Program-made: the position numbers and the translations under genes
Part shown: positions 57,701 through 64,000 of the stretch, one piece after another
How positions within the stretch are numbered: position 1 is the stretch's first letter
Layout of the letters: every line of letters starts with the position of its first letter
Source: Diplolepis rosae
Lineage: Eukaryota > Arthropoda > Insecta > Hymenoptera > Diplolepididae
DNA length: 64,000 nucleotides
Assembly (NCBI GenBank): GCA_030998225.1
Contig: JAPYXD010000753.1
Span: forward strand, 4,744,001-4,808,000
Reading direction: 5' to 3'
The notes under the pieces: generated by a model
What the model saw: only the letters and a program-made list of their open reading frames with translations
Told to the model about the DNA's origin: nothing
Databases searched by the model: none

Positions 57701-60700
57701 TATACGTCTAATGCCTAACAGACGTCTTTGAAACATGACACATTTTTGGAACATCCAAAAGTCTGACATTCAAGTTCTAAAGACGTCATGAGGACGTCCC
57801 AAAGACTCCAATATAAAGTTTTTTATTGTCCCATGAACGTCTCAGGTTAGAAAGACGTTTTCGAAACATGATTAGTTCTTAGGACGTCTTCAAGACTTCC
57901 AATGTTACTTCGCTCACTTGGGAGTATCTATCTCTTTTCTCCCAAATACAGATTGTTATTTGGAAAACTATTACAATTTGGAAGCATGCGCTTGACCCTT
58001 TTTATTCGTTGACTACAGGTTTTTGAGGTATTTGTGCAGGAATCTGGACTAAAAATAAGTAGAAAATAATGAGAACAAAATCATAAAGAACACCCAGAAA
58101 AACGGGGTCAGAGGGGAATTCAAAACCTGTTTAATGTAGATGGAGTCTTCGTTAACTCTTACGCCCAGCTCTTTTCCTTTTAGATGTTTCTGAAGACGTG
58201 ACATTTGCTCCTCGTGCTCCATTACCAACCAGAGCCACGTGGAAAGTGCTGGATTCTAATGAAATTTTCTCATTTAAGAACCGAAAGAGCAAGAATGTTC
58301 AGAAAAATGCTCCGATATTTTGCTCATTTTCATATCCACCATTTCACTCTTATCCTTTCGGTCAGATTTGGACATATATTTTCATAACAGTTTTCATATA
58401 TTTTATGTCATGACTAGGGTAATTAATATTCTTATAATTAATATTTTTTAATAAAGCAGGATGGCCACTCACCCGTAAAATTAAGATATTACTTTTAATT
58501 CTTTTTAATACACAATCCTTTCTCCTTAAATTTTTTAAAATCTCAATGAATTATACAATTTCTAAATTTACTTATTCTAAAATATTTTTTCGAACCATTC
58601 GGGATCATTACAAACCAATTCGAAAATGTTTTGAATTTCGTTCGGTGGAAATTGGTTGAAAAACAGTCAGACTCAATTCGAATAAGTCCGGATGAATATA
58701 ATGTAGGAATGACTCGGATTGAAATTTTTTTTAGATAAACCCGAAGTTGGATTCATTCGGATTCATTCGATTTGAACATAACAAAACAAAATATTTCTTT
58801 GAGACATGAGACGTCTTTATGGCACCAAAAAAATCTCCGCTGGACATCCTCAAGGTGTTCCAAAGACGTCAAATGTCCGTTTCCATTAAGATATGTAAAC
58901 TAAAAAGTGGGAAAGGTCGAGAAATAAAGATTTAATTCAGAAATATCAAAATATTGCGATTCTCCCAGTAGAAACTTGTTGGACGTCTTTGGGACGTCTC
59001 AAAAACGTTCCGAGGACTTCAATACCAGAAATTAGCTGTATTTAGGACGTTCGTGTTTTACAGACGTCTTAAAAGACATAAAAAAAATCCAGAAGGAAGG
59101 AAAGAGATTAGAAAATTTGAAGTCCCTAGGACGTCTTAAAAGCGATCCAAAGACGTCTAAAGTCCTCATGCCTATCGAGTTTAATTGTTCAAATATTTTA
59201 ATATTCTTTGAAATCTGGGGACACCAACCTTTTGTTATTCTTTGGACGTCCGAAGTCTAAAAGACGTCTCTAAGAGATGAGACGTTCTCAAGACAGCAAA
59301 AGAAAGACGTCTCAGAGATGCTATATATTCCCGTACGTACCCAATAGGCGCAGGGGCATTGGACGTCTTTGGGACGTCTTAAAACCGCCTCGAGGACTAA
59401 TGGCACTAATGTCCCTGTGCCTACTGGGTAGTGGATAGTGGCCACCCTTTATAGAAATATAGGAATTTCAAGCAAGATTTAAATCTTACCGTGATATCGG
59501 CATATGCGTGGGTCCATCTTACCGGATGTTCCACTCCTTGGAGCACTAATGGTCTGGCTACAACTGGAATATATTTTAACACTTGCTCCCTCACTTCTTC
59601 TTGATTATGAATATGGGCATAATATCCTCTATTCAAACATGCCATCCACTGTATTTCACGTACCTTCGTTACTTCTTTGCCCAAAAGATACGTAAACACC
59701 CTTACCGGAATTTGCCATTGTCCAGTGCCATTTTCTGGCCAATTCCAAGTTCTGAAAACCTGTATTGGCAAAATAAAAATAAAATTACATCATGGGATAG
59801 AAGTTTGATTACTTTCTTGGTTAGAGTTGCTAATAAAAATAGTAAATTGTCGTAATATGCAGAATATCCCTAGTGCAAGTTTTAAATTGAAAAAATTCTA
59901 TCCGTACTATTCCGCGCCATTTCAGAATCGGTTTTTGCAAAACTGAGTGCTGTTTTAAATTTAATTGTATGTTCTGCATTGAGGCGGATTAAGAAAGATA
60001 ATTTGAATTTATTTATATTGAGCTTTGGTTATAACACGGATTGAGACGAATTGCAAAAAGGATTCAAATTGATATCGTATTCAGTCGGATTGAATTTTAA
60101 CGAACTTACGGATTGAGCCGGTTTGAAATGTTTTTCAATCGGATTCGACTGAATTGAACTTGAACTGATTCGTCTCGGATTCGTTCCGCTTGAATTTGGA
60201 GTGAAAGCACGGATTTGAAATTTTTTCTTAGAGAGCCTTGAATTCGTTCGAATTGAATTTGGATGGGAGTACGGATTGGAAATTTTTTCACGAGGAGTCT
60301 CAGATTCGTTCGGATTAAATTTCAAGTAGACGAAATGTAAGACTAAGACGGATTAGAACAAATTTGTCGTATTGTGTTTCACTTTTCGTGCAAATTGAGA
60401 TAAATTGCAGAATTGCCTCGGATGGGTCTTGGATTTGATGAATTCAATTTTATTGGTCACACAAATCAATAAAGTTTGAATTACATTTTCGAATACACTC
60501 CAGATTTCGGATTGAAATTCAATCCGAGCGAATCAGAGTCATTTCGAGCCACTCGGAAATCTGTTTCCGAATCATTCCGAACCAATCCGAAAAACGTTTG
60601 GAACCTCGTTTGACGCAGATCGGTTAAAAATCAATCCCGTTAAATTTGATTCATTCCGTTTAAATCCGAGACAACAATCCTAAACCGAATCATTCCGAAC

Positions 60701-62239
60701 CAATCCGAAGAACGTTTTGAACCTCGCTTGACGCAGATCGGTTAAAAATCAATCCCGCTAAATTTGATTCATTCTGTTTCAATCCGAAACAACAATCCTA
60801 ATGAATCTGAACTATGATTTCAATTCGAATTAATTCGAATAAATTCAAGCTCGAATTCTCTCAATAAAAATTTCAGAAATAGTATCCACTCTCTAAATAT
60901 GAATCAGTCGAAATCTACTGATTATCAGTGAAATTTGACTGATTCAGTGATAATTAACTGACTCAACAGTGAAATTATTTTTTCCACTGATTTAATTAGT
61001 GATAATCAACTAATTTGACAGTGAAATATATTTTTTAACTGGTGAATCAGTGAAAAGGCAAATCACTGATTCAATCAGTAAAAATTTGACTGATTCAGAT
61101 TTAGAGAGCATACATGAAATATTGTTTATAAAAATCATAATAAAATTGATTATTAAATGCGAAAAGCATCAATAAATATTGTTCTGAACACTCGGTATGT
61201 ACCTCAGTAATATTACTGGCGATTCCGTCAGTGACGAGCATAATCAATTGATTGCAGGGAGTCTGGGGTCCACAGCCGCGAGTCTCTCTGTAGTTCTTCA
61301 GAAGAGTGAACGCCTTGATAAAAGCTTCCGTTATATTTGCAACTCCTTCCGGCTTCATCTCCAGCATAAGGTCACTGAACTTCTTCAAATTTTCCGGCGT
61401 TGCTTGGATCAATCTATCTTTGAAACAACGAACAACATCCTCAGTAGTCCCAGAAAAATTCATAATTGCGACAAAGTCGTTATTTGAAAGTGTCTCCATG
61501 ATAGATGTCACTGTTGCTCTTGCTTAAACAAATATATCAAATATATAAAACACAAAGGAAAATTTATATCAGTAAACAAAAGTTCGGGATTGGGAGTCAA
61601 TCCGATTGAATAAAAGCTATTCCGAACCGATCCGAAAAAGGTACTGAATCTTATTTGATGCAAATCGGTTCAACATCAACATAAATCAATCCGCTTCATT
61701 CTGGTTCAATCCAAGACTTTTTTTCGAATAAATCCGAAACGAGTTTTTAATCTGAATGAATTCGATCCAGTAGTATTTTGACTCCGAATCAATCCAAATG
61801 AATCTGAGGTCAGAATGATCGGATTGAAAATGCAATCGAGTCGAATTCAATCGGATTAAGGTATTAGATTAAATCAGAATAAGGCGGTTTTATTTTTAAC
61901 CGATTTGCATCGAACGAGATTCAAGATGTTCTTCGGATTGGTTCTGAATGGTTCGGATTCGCTCGGATTGGAATCTTTCCGAACGTAATTATTGACAAAA
62001 ATATAATACCGATAGATTTTCCTATTCCAGTCATACTTCCACTGTTATCAACCAAAATAACCATATCTTTACTGCAAGTAGCAGCTTCGATGAACCAACT
62101 TCGAATTCTACAATCATAAAGATCCACGCCTAACTTGTTTTTATCTTTTGGCTTTAGAGTTTTCCATCTCATAGCTGGATACTGTCTCAGCATTCCAGTA
62201 ATTGAACCGAAATATTGCCACGATAAGGCCGGATCTGAT
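45466..62239 (-). CDS. Voltage-gated calcium channel alpha-2/delta subunit, gene B (5' partial)
   Basis: Eleven exons on the - strand: 62239-62010, 61522-61203, 59759-59490, 58255-58127, 53457-53096, 52223-52019, 50371-50191, 50110-49706, 47481-47126, 46314-46006 and 45759-45466. All phases match, giving 1019 residues to the stop. It has the VWA_N end, VWA with MIDAS DNSGS, a Cache-type region ([39 protein letters not shown]) and a hydrophobic C-terminal tail after CGGSSD. It is clearly paralogous to gene A along its whole length but diverged, with many introns at different places. The signal peptide and N-terminal exons are not in 62,240-64,000, which is repeat. It is intact where visible, so probably functional. 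Confidence 0.85.
45843..45961. mobile_element. GTTACCGAC-motif foldback MITE, 119 bp
   Basis: Opens TAAGTTACCGACAGTCGGTA and closes ACAGTCGGTAACTTA. GGATCAGAACC inside pairs with GGTTCTGATCC. It is in the gene B intron 45,760-46,005 and occupies about half of it. Confidence 0.7.
46385..47065. repeat. GACGTC-family element interrupted by a foldback
   Basis: GACGTC words at 46,400-46,480 and 46,828-47,060 belong to the same family, with end phrase TTTCTGTACCCACTGG near 47,048-47,063. The CTTTAAGG foldback (46,483-46,828) lies between them. The whole lies in the gene B intron 46,315-47,125. Confidence 0.6.
46483..46828. mobile_element. CTTTAAGG-type foldback element, 346 bp
   Basis: Opens CTTTAAGGCCATGTCTGATT and closes AAGTAAGACGTGGCCTTAAAG-like inverse. 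The inner pairs CCGATCCCTACC/GGTAGGGATCGG and ACATTAATTGAGAT/ATCTCAATTAATA match those of 27,565-27,908. It is inserted into a GACGTC-family copy. Confidence 0.7.
47518..48925. mobile_element. AATCCGA-family foldback carrying a nested element
   Basis: Begins GCCTGGTAAAAGTTTCGGAT and ends GAAACTTTCGCCAGGG. The two halves (47,518-47,878 and 48,698-48,925) are AATCCGA-type; the middle is a second element. In the gene B intron 47,482-49,705, it begins only about 35 bp from the exon at 47,126-47,481. Confidence 0.75.
47879..48697. mobile_element. AATATC-motif element with TIRs and TA duplication, 819 bp
   Basis: Ends CACGGAGAAAAATGGATATT and, inverted, AATATCCATTTTTCTCCGTG. TA lies just outside both (47,877-47,878; 48,698-48,699). 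Outer thirds are reiterated AGATATT/AATATCT words; the middle (about 48,050-48,450) is unique and non-coding, with an alternating purine-pyrimidine patch GCGCGCATATATAT near 48,050. Flank sequence continues AATCCGA-type across the insert (compare 49,385-49,400). Confidence 0.85.
49010..49600. repeat. AATCCGA-family copy, diverged
   Basis: AATCC/GGATT words with family phrases (GATTAGAATTGAAAACTTAG; TTTGCATCGGACGAGATGCA) reach to within about 110 bp of the exon beginning (on the + axis) at 49,706. Part of the stretch 49,140-49,290 is motif-poor. Confidence 0.55.
50430..50890. repeat. Degenerate AATCCGA copy followed by short GACGTC end
   Basis: Worn AATCC/GGATT words to about 50,815, then GAACGTCTTCGAGACGTCCC and the GACGTC-family right end GTTCCTGTGTCTACTGGG (50,871-50,888). 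In the gene B intron 50,372-52,018. Confidence 0.5.
51020..51920. repeat. AATCCGA copies separated by a duplicated 55-bp spacer
   Basis: A spacer ending CAGAAATAAAACATCTAAGC occurs at about 51,188-51,243 and again, with small changes, at 51,618-51,677. Each copy follows an inverted end (CCAGGGCAAG) and precedes CCCTGGTAAAAG or CCCTGTTAAAAG. So one AATCCGA unit plus spacer was tandemly duplicated, period about 430 bp. Confidence 0.6.
52268..52801. mobile_element. AATCCGA-family foldback MITE, complete, 534 bp
   Basis: Opens CCCTGGCGAAAGTATCTGAT and closes ATCCGATACTTTCGTCAAGG. TTA flanks both ends. Inside, AACGTTTTGTAACTCGTTTG near 52,379 pairs with CAAACGAGATACAAAACGTT near 52,672, and the turn lies near 52,535. 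One of the best preserved members, in the gene B intron 52,224-53,095. Confidence 0.75.
52826..53083. mobile_element. GGAACCC-motif foldback element, 258 bp
   Basis: CTTATTGAAAATTTCC (52,826) and GGAAATTTTCAATAAG (53,068-53,083) are exact inverses. The interior has GGGAACTCTATAGGAACCC, CATGGGTTCC and GTGGGTTC words. It ends only 13 bp from the donor end of the gene B exon 53,096-53,457, so it is embedded at the very start of that intron. Confidence 0.7.
53885..57910. repeat. GACGTC higher-order tandem array, about 4 kb
   Basis: Monomers of about 132 bp run AAGACGTCTTGAAGACGTCC, AACTCTAATATCAAACTT, TTTGGACGTATGATGCC, AAACATGAGACGTTCTTAG. Sets of three make a 397-bp unit seen almost identically near 54,950, 55,346, 56,817 and 57,214. 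It fills most of the gene B intron 53,458-58,126. It has no true open frame, although long accidental frames recur once per unit. Confidence 0.85.
55640..55914. mobile_element. GACGTC-family MITE inserted into the array
   Basis: Starts CTATGTAGGCACAATACTTA and ends TTTTTTGCCCACTGAG. The array phrase TATGTCTAATGTCT is split so that TA follows the right end (55,915-55,916) and CA stands in the matching place on the left (55,638-55,639). The 275-bp element plus 2 bp duplication explains why the repeat spacing here is 674 instead of 397. Confidence 0.8.
58127..58255 (-). CDS. Gene B short exon, 43 codons
   Basis: Found by matching gene A: the acceptor TTCATTAG precedes [20 protein letters not shown] and the exon ends NEDSIYIKQ before donor GTTTTG, phase 0 both sides. 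It supplies the segment equivalent to gene [19 protein letters not shown], otherwise missing between 59,490 and 53,457. It has no start codon near its beginning and longer + strand frames overlap it, so it is easily missed. Confidence 0.75.
58560..58790. repeat. Short AATCCGA-family fragment
   Basis: Contains CATTACAAACCAATTCGAAA, GAATTTCGTTCGGTGG and GGATTCATTCGGATTCATTC words. No complete ends. Confidence 0.5.
58790..59430. repeat. GACGTC-family units in gene B intron
   Basis: Three unit-like blocks (about 58,795-58,890; 58,970-59,180; 59,215-59,430). The last has a clear end GTCCCTGTGCCTACTGGGTA, and an internal CCAATAGGCGCAGGGGCATT near 59,340 marks a new left end. It stops about 60 bp before the exon at 59,490. 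Confidence 0.6.
59890..60850. repeat. AATCCGA-family copies in gene B intron
   Basis: AATCC/GGATT words, with a direct duplication of about 120 bp: AACCTCGTTTGACGCAGATC near 60,602 recurs as AACCTCGCTTGACGCAGATC near 60,720. Lies in the intron 59,760-61,202. Confidence 0.6.
60889..61108. mobile_element. CAGTGAATCAG-motif foldback element, 220 bp
   Basis: Opens CTCTCTAAATATGAATCAGT and closes CTGATTCAGATTTAGAGAG. The interior is reiterated GTGAAATTTGACTGATTCAG-like words in both orientations. In the gene B intron 59,760-61,202, ending about 95 bp from the VWA core exon. Confidence 0.7.
61203..61522 (-). CDS. Gene B exon: VWA domain core
   Basis: Begins in split codon GCA ([20 protein letters not shown]) and ends [12 protein letters not shown] before donor GTACAT. 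Aligns to gene A exons 3 and 4, which gene A divides at the position of [10 protein letters not shown], uninterrupted here. Confidence 0.85.
61575..61985. repeat. AATCCGA-family copy next to the MIDAS exon
   Basis: Starts AAAAGTTCGGGATTGGGAGT and ends GATTGGAATCTTTCCGAACG. It fills most of the intron 61,523-62,009 and comes within about 25 bp of the exon carrying the metal site. Gene A has no intron at this position. Confidence 0.6.
62010..62239 (-). CDS. Gene B exon: VWA_N end and MIDAS
   Basis: Starts in mid-codon ([20 protein letters not shown]) and ends [10 protein letters not shown] with donor G|GTATTA. The metal-site motif is VDNSGS, intact. The intron that follows splits the VWA domain after the first helix begins; gene A has no intron there. 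Confidence 0.85.
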
Positions 62240-62379
62240 CTGTTTAATATTATAATCATTAGTGTAAAAACTTTGTTCACGAAGTAAAAAATATTTTTAA
62301 GGTTACGCATCACTCATACGATTCCTACCTTACCGACACTTGTTCTTTTGTCAAAAAATATCCATGCATGCATTATGTT

Positions 62380-63950
62380 CTGTATTATTACGAATCTAAT
62401 CCGGATTCAGAGGTCTGCATTGGGCTTATATCCGTTCAAATTGAATTTGGAGAGAAAGGACGGATTAAGACGGATTGGATGCGCATGACTCGAATTAGTT
62501 CGGAAAAAAAAAAAATTAATCCGCGTTAATACGATTCATTCCACTACAATCCGACTTGATCCAATCCATTCCGAGGCATCAATCCGTCAAGAATCTCAGC
62601 TCGGATTGATGATACGGATTAAGACGGATTGATTTTTTATCGTTTTTAAACGAGGTACAAAATTTTCTATGGATCAGTTCGGAATGATTCCGTATTATAC
62701 AGGAAACAGATTTCAGAATGGCACGGAAATGCTCTGATTAGATCGAATTGATTTCCAAAACGACATCCAGATTGAGTAATCCAGAGAAAATTTTTGGATT
62801 AGAATTCAGTCTGAGCGTATCAGAACTATTCCAAACCATTTTGGAAAGCGTTTAGAATCTTGTTTGTTAAAAAACGGTTAAAAATCAATACGCCTTAATC
62901 CGATTCATCCCGCTTCAATCCGTATTAAACCGATGCATTGAACCGAATGAATCCGGGCTTGGATTGATCGAAACCAATTAGTTAATTCGGATCAGTACGA
63001 ATCATTTCGGCCTAGGATTAATTCGGATTGAGAATTTTGTTTAGAGAAATCCGAGCTTGGATGGATTCAGAATTACGTGCATTAAAAGCTTGTTTCGGAT
63101 TCATTCGGATCAATACCGCGGATAAAATCTAAATGAATCGGATTAAGTCGAACTGATTTTTGACCGTTGTTAATTCAACGAGTATCAAAACATTGTTTGG
63201 ATTGGTTTGGAATAATTTGGAATGATTCAAAAGCAGATTACGAAATTGCTCGGAATAACTCTGATTCGATCGGATTGCCATTCAAAGGGACACACAGATT
63301 GAGTTTTCCTGGCAAAAATTTCAAGTTAGAATTCAATGCTAGCGAATCAGATCAATTCCGAGCCATTCCGAAATCTGTTTCCGAACCATTCGGAATTATT
63401 CCAAACCTATCCGATTGAATCTCGTTTGATGAAAACTGGCAAAAACCAATCTGGTTTAATCCGATCTATTCTGCTTCAATCCGAGGCATTAATCCAATTG
63501 AATCCAAATTCGATTTGATCGAAACCGATTTTTTAATTTGGATCAATCCGAATCATTCCAACTTCAAATTCATTCGCATTGAGAATTCAGTTTAGATAAA
63601 TACGAGCTTGAATTGATTCAGATTTATACGGATTGAACGCTTGATTCGGATTTAATCGCATTCTTGCCTTTGATTAAAGCGCAATAAATCGGGTTAAGTC
63701 GGATTGATTTTTGATCGTTTTTATCAAACGAGATTCAAAACGTTTTTCGGATTTGTTTTGGAATCATTCCGAATAGTTCGGGAACAGATTTCGGAATAGC
63801 TCGGAATAACTCTAATTCGTTCGAATTGAATTTCAATTCGAAACTTTTGTCAGGGTTGTTTGAAAAAGTTCCTCGGATTGGTTTCGAATTCGTTAGGATT
63901 GAATTTTGAATTCATGCGGAGTAGGTCAAAATAGCTTAAACAAATGTTGA
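62380..63950. repeat. AATCCGA-family array at window end
   Basis: About 1.5 kb of AATCCGA units with joining phrases (ACACACAGATTGAGTT at about 63,291) and segments nearly identical to 42,440-42,900 in gene A, such as TCCGAACCATTCGGAATTAT. No gene B exon was recognised here, so the preceding exon lies beyond 64,000. Confidence 0.65.
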
Positions 63951-64000
63951 ACTGGATATCTCATTCCGTACGGACATTAGTTTACAGAATTCAATGTCGG

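Noticed and set aside
26196..57910. CRISPR-like regular direct repeats
   Set aside because: Spacing is irregular, the spacers are themselves repeat words and the genome is an intron-bearing animal; these are satellite and foldback repeats.
62240..64000. The next upstream exon of gene B
   Set aside because: I searched the - strand for the segment before [10 protein letters not shown] (with the [16 protein letters not shown] motif of gene A) and found only AATCCGA repeat and short unassigned sequence.

Overview
The window is AT-rich eukaryotic DNA with spliced genes, GT-AG introns, mariner and hAT-type elements and very dense repeats. The protein families (an uninflatable-type receptor tail, a bZIP factor and two calcium-channel alpha-2/delta subunits) indicate an insect; Hymenoptera is plausible, but the sequence alone does not fix the order.

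Layout: (1) 1-5000, + strand: the last five coding exons of a large transmembrane protein with cysteine-rich and EGF domains, most like Drosophila uninflatable, with a broken mariner 40 bp before the first of these exons. (2) 5023-5735, - strand: a convergent three-exon gene for an unrecognised 127-residue protein. (3) 6-10 kb: intergenic DNA with two hAT-like foldback MITEs and a THAP-domain remnant. (4) 9.84-14.44 kb, + strand: a bZIP transcription factor with a probable CCAAT/CRE promoter, a non-coding first exon and three coding exons giving 448 residues. (5) 18,293-44,320, - strand: a complete 17-exon alpha-2/delta gene (1207 residues; gene A), with frame and phase matching at every junction. 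(6) 45,466-62,239 and beyond, - strand: a second, paralogous alpha-2/delta gene (gene B), 11 exons and 1019 residues in view; its N-terminal exons lie past 64,000. Genes A and B are head-to-tail tandem duplicates. Both keep the VWA metal site, the Cache-type region and a hydrophobic C-terminal tail suited to a GPI anchor.

Most of the remaining sequence, above all the introns of A and B, consists of foldback elements and arrays. Each family is built by reiterating its own short motif: GACGTC, AATCCGA, GGGTAATTACC, GTATTGG, AATATC, CCTGGCC, TATAGGATTC, CAGTGAATCAG, GTTACCGAC or GGAACCC. Several copies have inverted ends and a TA target duplication, and some are nested so that empty and filled sites can be compared. 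One GACGTC element fills most of an intron that gene A has and gene B lacks, and its inverted end overlaps the splice donor. This makes it a candidate introner-like element. A 4-kb GACGTC array in gene B shows a 397-bp higher-order period made of three monomers of about 132 bp.
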